In this document: positions 60,384 to 64,000 of the stretch, piece after piece | Position numbering within the stretch: the stretch's first letter is position 1 | Layout of the letters: each line of letters starts with the position of its first letter | DNA from: Verrucomicrobiales bacterium | GTDB lineage: Bacteria; Verrucomicrobiota; Verrucomicrobiia; Limisphaerales; J093 | Length of the DNA: 64,000 bases | Direction: 5' to 3' | Assembly (NCBI GenBank): GCA_024233215.1 | Contig: JACKPW010000003.1 | Coordinates: forward strand, 372,001 to 436,000 | The notes under the pieces: model-generated | Told to the model about the DNA's origin: nothing | The model's input: the letters and a program-made list of their open reading frames with translations, nothing else | Databases searched by the model: none | Position numbers and translations under genes: made by a program

Positions 60384-63032
60384 TCACCGCCACGGGTGCT
60401 TGGGGTAGCGGCGTTGCAGTTCGGATTTGACCCGGGGGTAGTGGTCCCGCCAGAAACCGGCCAGGTCCTGCGTGATCTGCACGGGTCGCATGTTCGGCGC
60501 GAGAATGTGCAGCAGCAACGGCGTCCGGCCCATCGCCACCCGCGGCGTGTCCCGGACGTCAAACAACTCCTGAATCCGCAAAGCGATGAACGGCGCCTCG
60601 GTTTCGGAATAGGTCACCTTCGGCATGCGGCCATTCGACAGCTTGACACGTTCCGGGGCGTGCTCGTCGAGCAACTGGCGTTGGGAGGAACTCAGCCAGT
60701 CCAGCACCGAGCGACGCACGGGGCGGTCCTTGATCTCCTTGTAGGTGAACGCGCCGTGGCAGACCTGTTCGGTGAGGGCGACCCGGGCTTCGTCGGTGAT
60801 GGCCGGCAGCTCGAATTCCGGGCACCAGCGGGCGAGACAGTTCAACCGCGTGATCCACTGCTCGATGCCATGGTCCCACTCCTTCAACTCGAGCCTGCCG
60901 GCAAGCACCTGTTCGGCCAGCAACCGGGCCGCCGGTTCCAGCGGTGGCGGTTCGATCTTGCGGGCATCCAGTTCCAGTCCGCGGAACGTCTGCAGTTCCT
61001 CCGCGTAGACCCGGCGCGCCTGCGCGTCGTAGAAGACCTCCAGCTCCCGTTCCATGTCCGCGGGAAACAGTTCGACCAGCCAGTCCGGTTCCACCGCCGT
61101 GGCGAGCGACAACAGGGTGCGCACGTCGCCCCCGTGACTTCCGATCTCCCGCACCTCGGCAGCCACGAGCACGGGACTGTGCTGGACCACGCTTTCCCGG
61201 GCCAGCTCCCCGCGCCGGCCATGCACGAGCTCGCAGCGCAGCGTGCCCGAGTCCAGCCGGTGTGCCACGCGATCACTGAATCCGATGAGCAGACACTTCT
61301 GGAGTTGGTCGTCGGAGACCCGTCTGGGTTCGACGTCCAGACCCTCGCGTTCGGCGATCCGCAGGAACTGCTGAAGCAACGGCCCCACCTGGCGGGCAGC
61401 GGCGGCGTTCACTCCCACGCGCCGGCAGGCCTCAACGCGGAAGTCGTTCTTCGAGGCAAAGCTCCATGCGCGCATGAGGTGGAAGAAGTCCGACGGCGCC
61501 TTCTCCCCGAACAAATCCTCGCGTTGTTCGCGGGCGCGTTTCTCGACGCGACGTTGCAGCAGATCCCGGCCCTGCGTCAGCGCGGCGATGAGACAGGCCT
61601 GGTACACACAACCGAGATCCGCCGCCGCCAGCAGCATCCGGGCGTAGCGGGGATGCAACGGGAACCGCAGCATCCGCCGGCCGAGAGGCGTGAGTTCTGA
61701 ATGACGGGCTGCGGGTGGAGTGATCTGTGATTTGAGATCTCCAACTTGAGATTCCGTGGACGTCGCGCGCTCTTCGGATTTCGGATTTCGGATTTCGGAT
61801 TTGCCCAGCGCTCCCAGATCAATCAGCAGTTCCTCCGCGTGCGCCAGGCGCTGGTCGCCCGGATGTTCCAGCCAACGAAACCCGTGGAGATCCACGACCC
61901 CCGATGCCTTCAACGTGAGCACCACTTCCGCCAGGTCCAGCCGTTGTACTTCCGGTTTCTCCTGCGGCGGTCGATCCCGATGTTCCTCTTCCGTCCAAAG
62001 CCGGTGGCACGTGCCCGGCGCCGTTCGACCGGCCCGACCGGCCCGTTGATCCGCGCTCGCCCGCGAGATCTTCTCGATGAGGAGCGTGTTGATGCCGCGA
62101 TAGGGATCGAAACGCGGGATCCGCGCCAGGCCACTGTCGATGACCAGCCGGACACCGTCGATGGTCAGCGAGGTTTCGGCGACGTTCGTGGCCACCACCA
62201 CCTTGCGCTGCGCGTAACGGGCCACGGCCGCATCCTGGTCGCGCGGATTCAACTCGCCGTGCAACGGCAACAGCTTGAAGCCGTCGGAGGCCCGGCGCTG
62301 GCCGATGGCGGAAAGCGTTTGTTGAATCTCGAAAGCGCCCGGCATGAAGACCAGCACATCACCCGCGCCACCGGCGGTAACATAGTCCGCGAACGCATCC
62401 GCCGCCTGTTCCCAAACGGGCTCGCGATTCGTGTAGGACGGCGCGTCGCTGTAACGGAGGTCCACCGGAAAGAGCCGACCCTCCGCCTGCAGACTGGCGC
62501 AGCTGTGACCGCCCGCTGTCAGGTAGGCGGAGAGGAGAGTCGAGTCGATCGTGGCGGACATCACCGCCAGTCGCAGCTCGGGTCGGGTCGACTCCTGCAG
62601 ATCCAGGGCGCGGGCCAGGGTGATGTCACCGTAGAGATGGCGTTCGTGAAACTCGTCGAAGATCAGCGCCGCCACGCCGGGCAGTTCCGGTTCGTCCAGC
62701 ATCTGCCGCAAGAGCACACCCTCGGTGACAAAGCGGATGCGGGTCGCCTTCGAAGTGACGTTCTCGAAGCGGATGGAATAACCGACTTCGCGCCCCAATT
62801 CCACGCCGAGTTCCTGGGCCACGCGGGCGGCGAGAAGCCGGGCGGCCAGTCGGCGGGGCTGAAGGATGATCACCTGGCCCGAGGCGCCCAGCAGATCGTG
62901 CCGAAGCATCATCTGCGGGACCTGGGTGGACTTGCCGGAGCCGGTGGGCGCGGAGAGAATCAGCCGACGCTCGCTGCGCAGGCGGTCGATGATCCCGGAT
63001 TCCAGGTCGTAGATGGGCAGGCGTTCGGCCAT
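60384..63032 (-). CDS. hrpB: ATP-dependent helicase HrpB
   Basis: 882 aa from ATG 63032 (MAERLPIYDLESGI); ATG 63038 is possible. It is a DEAH/RHA-type RNA helicase: APTGSGKSTQVPQMM (motif I), IFDEFHERHLYGD (motif II as DEFH), MSATIDSTLL (III), VVATNVAETSLTIDGV (V) and QRAGRAGRTAPGTCHRLW (VI). The C-terminal HrpB domain has the ending PWR. Near residues 415-447 an Asn/Ser/Lys-rich insert (KSEIRNPKSEERATSTESQV) interrupts the conserved DLGAL...LTPLGRRM region. Function in bacteria is uncertain; mRNA processing in E. coli. Confidence 0.96.
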   Translation of the reverse strand: MAERLPIYDLESGIIDRLRSERRLILSAPTGSGKSTQVPQMMLRHDLLGASGQVIILQPRRLAARLLAARVAQELGVELGREVGYSIRFENVTSKATRIRFVTEGVLLRQMLDEPELPGVAALIFDEFHERHLYGDITLARALDLQESTRPELRLAVMSATIDSTLLSAYLTAGGHSCASLQAEGRLFPVDLRYSDAPSYTNREPVWEQAADAFADYVTAGGAGDVLVFMPGAFEIQQTLSAIGQRRASDGFKLLPLHGELNPRDQDAAVARYAQRKVVVATNVAETSLTIDGVRLVIDSGLARIPRFDPYRGINTLLIEKISRASADQRAGRAGRTAPGTCHRLWTEEEHRDRPPQEKPEVQRLDLAEVVLTLKASGVVDLHGFRWLEHPGDQRLAHAEELLIDLGALGKSEIRNPKSEERATSTESQVGDLKSQITPPAARHSELTPLGRRMLRFPLHPRYARMLLAAADLGCVYQACLIAALTQGRDLLQRRVEKRAREQREDLFGEKAPSDFFHLMRAWSFASKNDFRVEACRRVGVNAAAARQVGPLLQQFLRIAEREGLDVEPRRVSDDQLQKCLLIGFSDRVAHRLDSGTLRCELVHGRRGELARESVVQHSPVLVAAEVREIGSHGGDVRTLLSLATAVEPDWLVELFPADMERELEVFYDAQARRVYAEELQTFRGLELDARKIEPPPLEPAARLLAEQVLAGRLELKEWDHGIEQWITRLNCLARWCPEFELPAITDEARVALTEQVCHGAFTYKEIKDRPVRRSVLDWLSSSQRQLLDEHAPERVKLSNGRMPKVTYSETEAPFIALRIQELFDVRDTPRVAMGRTPLLLHILAPNMRPVQITQDLAGFWRDHYPRVKSELQRRYPKHPWR
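61715..61806. repeat. In-frame microrepeat insertion in hrpB
   Basis: CGGATTT repeated four times (about 61780-61803) and AAATCTC-like words with complementary GAGATTT encode SEIRNPKSEE and LKSQIT on the minus strand. The run matches the dispersed repeat type seen at 57465. Length is a multiple of three and the frame is kept. Confidence 0.7.
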
Positions 63033-63328
63033 GAGCACGGCATCTTGACCGGCAGGCGGCCGGGGGGCAAGCGACGGGGCGGGCGGATGAACTGAGCGAC
63101 GGGGTCAATCCTGCATGTGTGGGCGGCACTCCGCTACAGTGAAAACTGCCAGGTTTGGGATAAACAAGCTTGCCTTAAGGTGCCCATCAACCCATAAGCA
63201 CCTGTGTTCCTCGTCGTGCGATGTCGTCAGCGGCGTCGTGTGGTCCGGGTCGGGACCGTTCGGGGACCTGGCGAAAAGCGACCTAGAGGCAGTTCAATTA
63301 GGGCTCAGAAGCGTCACGAAATCACACC
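63033..63328. other. Intergenic region with a partial palindrome copy
   Basis: GAGCGACGGGGTCAATCCTG (from about 63095) followed by GGCGGCACTCCGC matches the left half of the palindromic repeat at 40138; the right arm is degenerate. An imperfect AGGTGC/GCACCT pair lies near 63177-63205. No gene is supported. Confidence 0.45.
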
Positions 63329-64000
63329 ATGCGAATCCTGCTCCGTTCCACCCTCCTGTTCCTGATCCCCCTGATGGCGGCGCCTGCGGTGGCGCGTGCC
63401 CAGACGGACGGTTCGGTTGACCTGAAGGTCACCCTGCGCGACTACGGCGGGTCGTCCACGAAACACTGGACGGTGGCCTGGGTGACCACGGCCACGGGCA
63501 CGTTCATCAAGACCCTGTGGATTCAGGGGAACAAGAACAGCTTCTGGAGTTCCCATTGGAACAGCCACTGCGGGAAATGGTACTCCGCCCGGGCTGGCAG
63601 CCAGGCGCTCGACGGTTACACCAGTGCCACCGCGACCTCCTATTCCGGCGTGAACAGTCCCATTCTGCCGACCTGGGACTGTCGGGATGCCAGCGGTCAG
63701 TTGGTGCCGGACGGGCAATACCGATTCTGGGTGCAATACGCCGAGGATGGCGGCCAGGGACCCTACACCAGCACCGGCCTGCTCTGGACGAAGGGTCCGG
63801 CGGTGGATTCCTGGGCCTACCCCGACCAGGCCTCGAACTTCGCCAACATGCAGGTGACCTGGAACCCCATCCTTCCGCCCGAACCGCCGGTGATCACTTC
63901 GGTCCGCCTGTTGGGAAGCGATCTGATTCTGGAAGGCACCGGCCAGGCAGGACTCACCTTTCATGTGCTCACGACGAGTGACATTCTCTCGCCGATGACC
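63329..64000 (+). CDS. Secreted DUF2271-like protein, C-terminus outside the window
   Basis: 224 codons visible from ATG 63329, no stop before the end. The signal peptide RILLRSTLLFLIPLMAAPAV is followed by DGSVDLKVTLRDYGGSSTKH, WTVAWVTTATGTFIKTL, SHWNSHCGKWYSAR, PTWDCRDASGQLVPDGQYRF and WVQYAEDGGQGPYT. This matches DUF2271 periplasmic proteins. The beginning of a following Ig-like part (PPEPPVITSVRLLGSDLILE) is visible. Function unknown; envelope location. Confidence 0.8.
   Translation, partial: MRILLRSTLLFLIPLMAAPAVARAQTDGSVDLKVTLRDYGGSSTKHWTVAWVTTATGTFIKTLWIQGNKNSFWSSHWNSHCGKWYSARAGSQALDGYTSATATSYSGVNSPILPTWDCRDASGQLVPDGQYRFWVQYAEDGGQGPYTSTGLLWTKGPAVDSWAYPDQASNFANMQVTWNPILPPEPPVITSVRLLGSDLILEGTGQAGLTFHVLTTSDILSPMT

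Overview
The window is high-GC DNA that most resembles a Verrucomicrobiota chromosome, probably of the Limisphaerales/Pedosphaera kind. Pointers are the Y_Y_Y-propeller sensor kinase, the secreted DUF4091 and DUF362 proteins, the giant secreted protein ending in an FYRAR-type tail, and short dispersed repeats of the SEIRNPKS and LTPALSP types. The lineage is inferred from gene content and recalled family knowledge, not from a search.

Layout. (1) 1-5.0 kb: a two-component system (response regulator start plus propeller sensor kinase) and a stand-alone AAA/DUF4143 ATPase with a near-leaderless promoter. (2) 5.0-8.1 kb: a scar zone with half a tRNA-Met gene, a truncated secreted protein, an old integrase split into two pieces and an intact lpxD lying between the pieces. 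(3) 8.1-32.0 kb: a 23.9-kb integrative element in a tRNA-Val(UAC) gene, bounded by 183-bp direct repeats, with its tyrosine integrase beside the intact tRNA. It carries an LRR/transglutaminase-like protein with a 252-aa partner, a four-gene DDE transposon, a divergent two-gene nuclease pair (an EVE-like nuclease and an HsdR_N-like nuclease), and then a long overlapping run of phage-type genes. These are RHH and HTH regulators, an SSB-like protein, a RecB/Cas4-type exonuclease, a replication initiator with internal iterons, a DnaC-like loader, a resolvase-like nuclease, a ParB-like protein, a C5 methyltransferase, an AsnB-like PP-loop enzyme, a SAM methyltransferase and a terminase-small-subunit-like protein. 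No capsid, portal or tail gene is visible, so the layout is that of a phage satellite rather than a full prophage. A lipoprotein gene at its right end is interrupted by an IS5/IS427-type insertion sequence. (4) 32.0-64 kb: core-like chromosome with secreted carbohydrate-related proteins (32.3-40.1 kb), VanZ, a POT peptide transporter, DUF6498 and MFS membrane proteins, an 11.5-kb gene for a giant multidomain surface protein, enolase, hypD, hrpB and the start of a DUF2271 protein.

How it fits together. In the element, regulators sit at the left of the phage-type run, replication genes with a probable iteron origin follow, then DNA modification and packaging genes, then a strong terminator. The defence-like cargo (LRR pair, EVE/HsdR pair) sits on the left arm, and the LRR pair looks AT-richer than its surroundings. 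The most novel candidate is the LRR-transglutaminase-like protein with its partner, carried by a satellite-like element.
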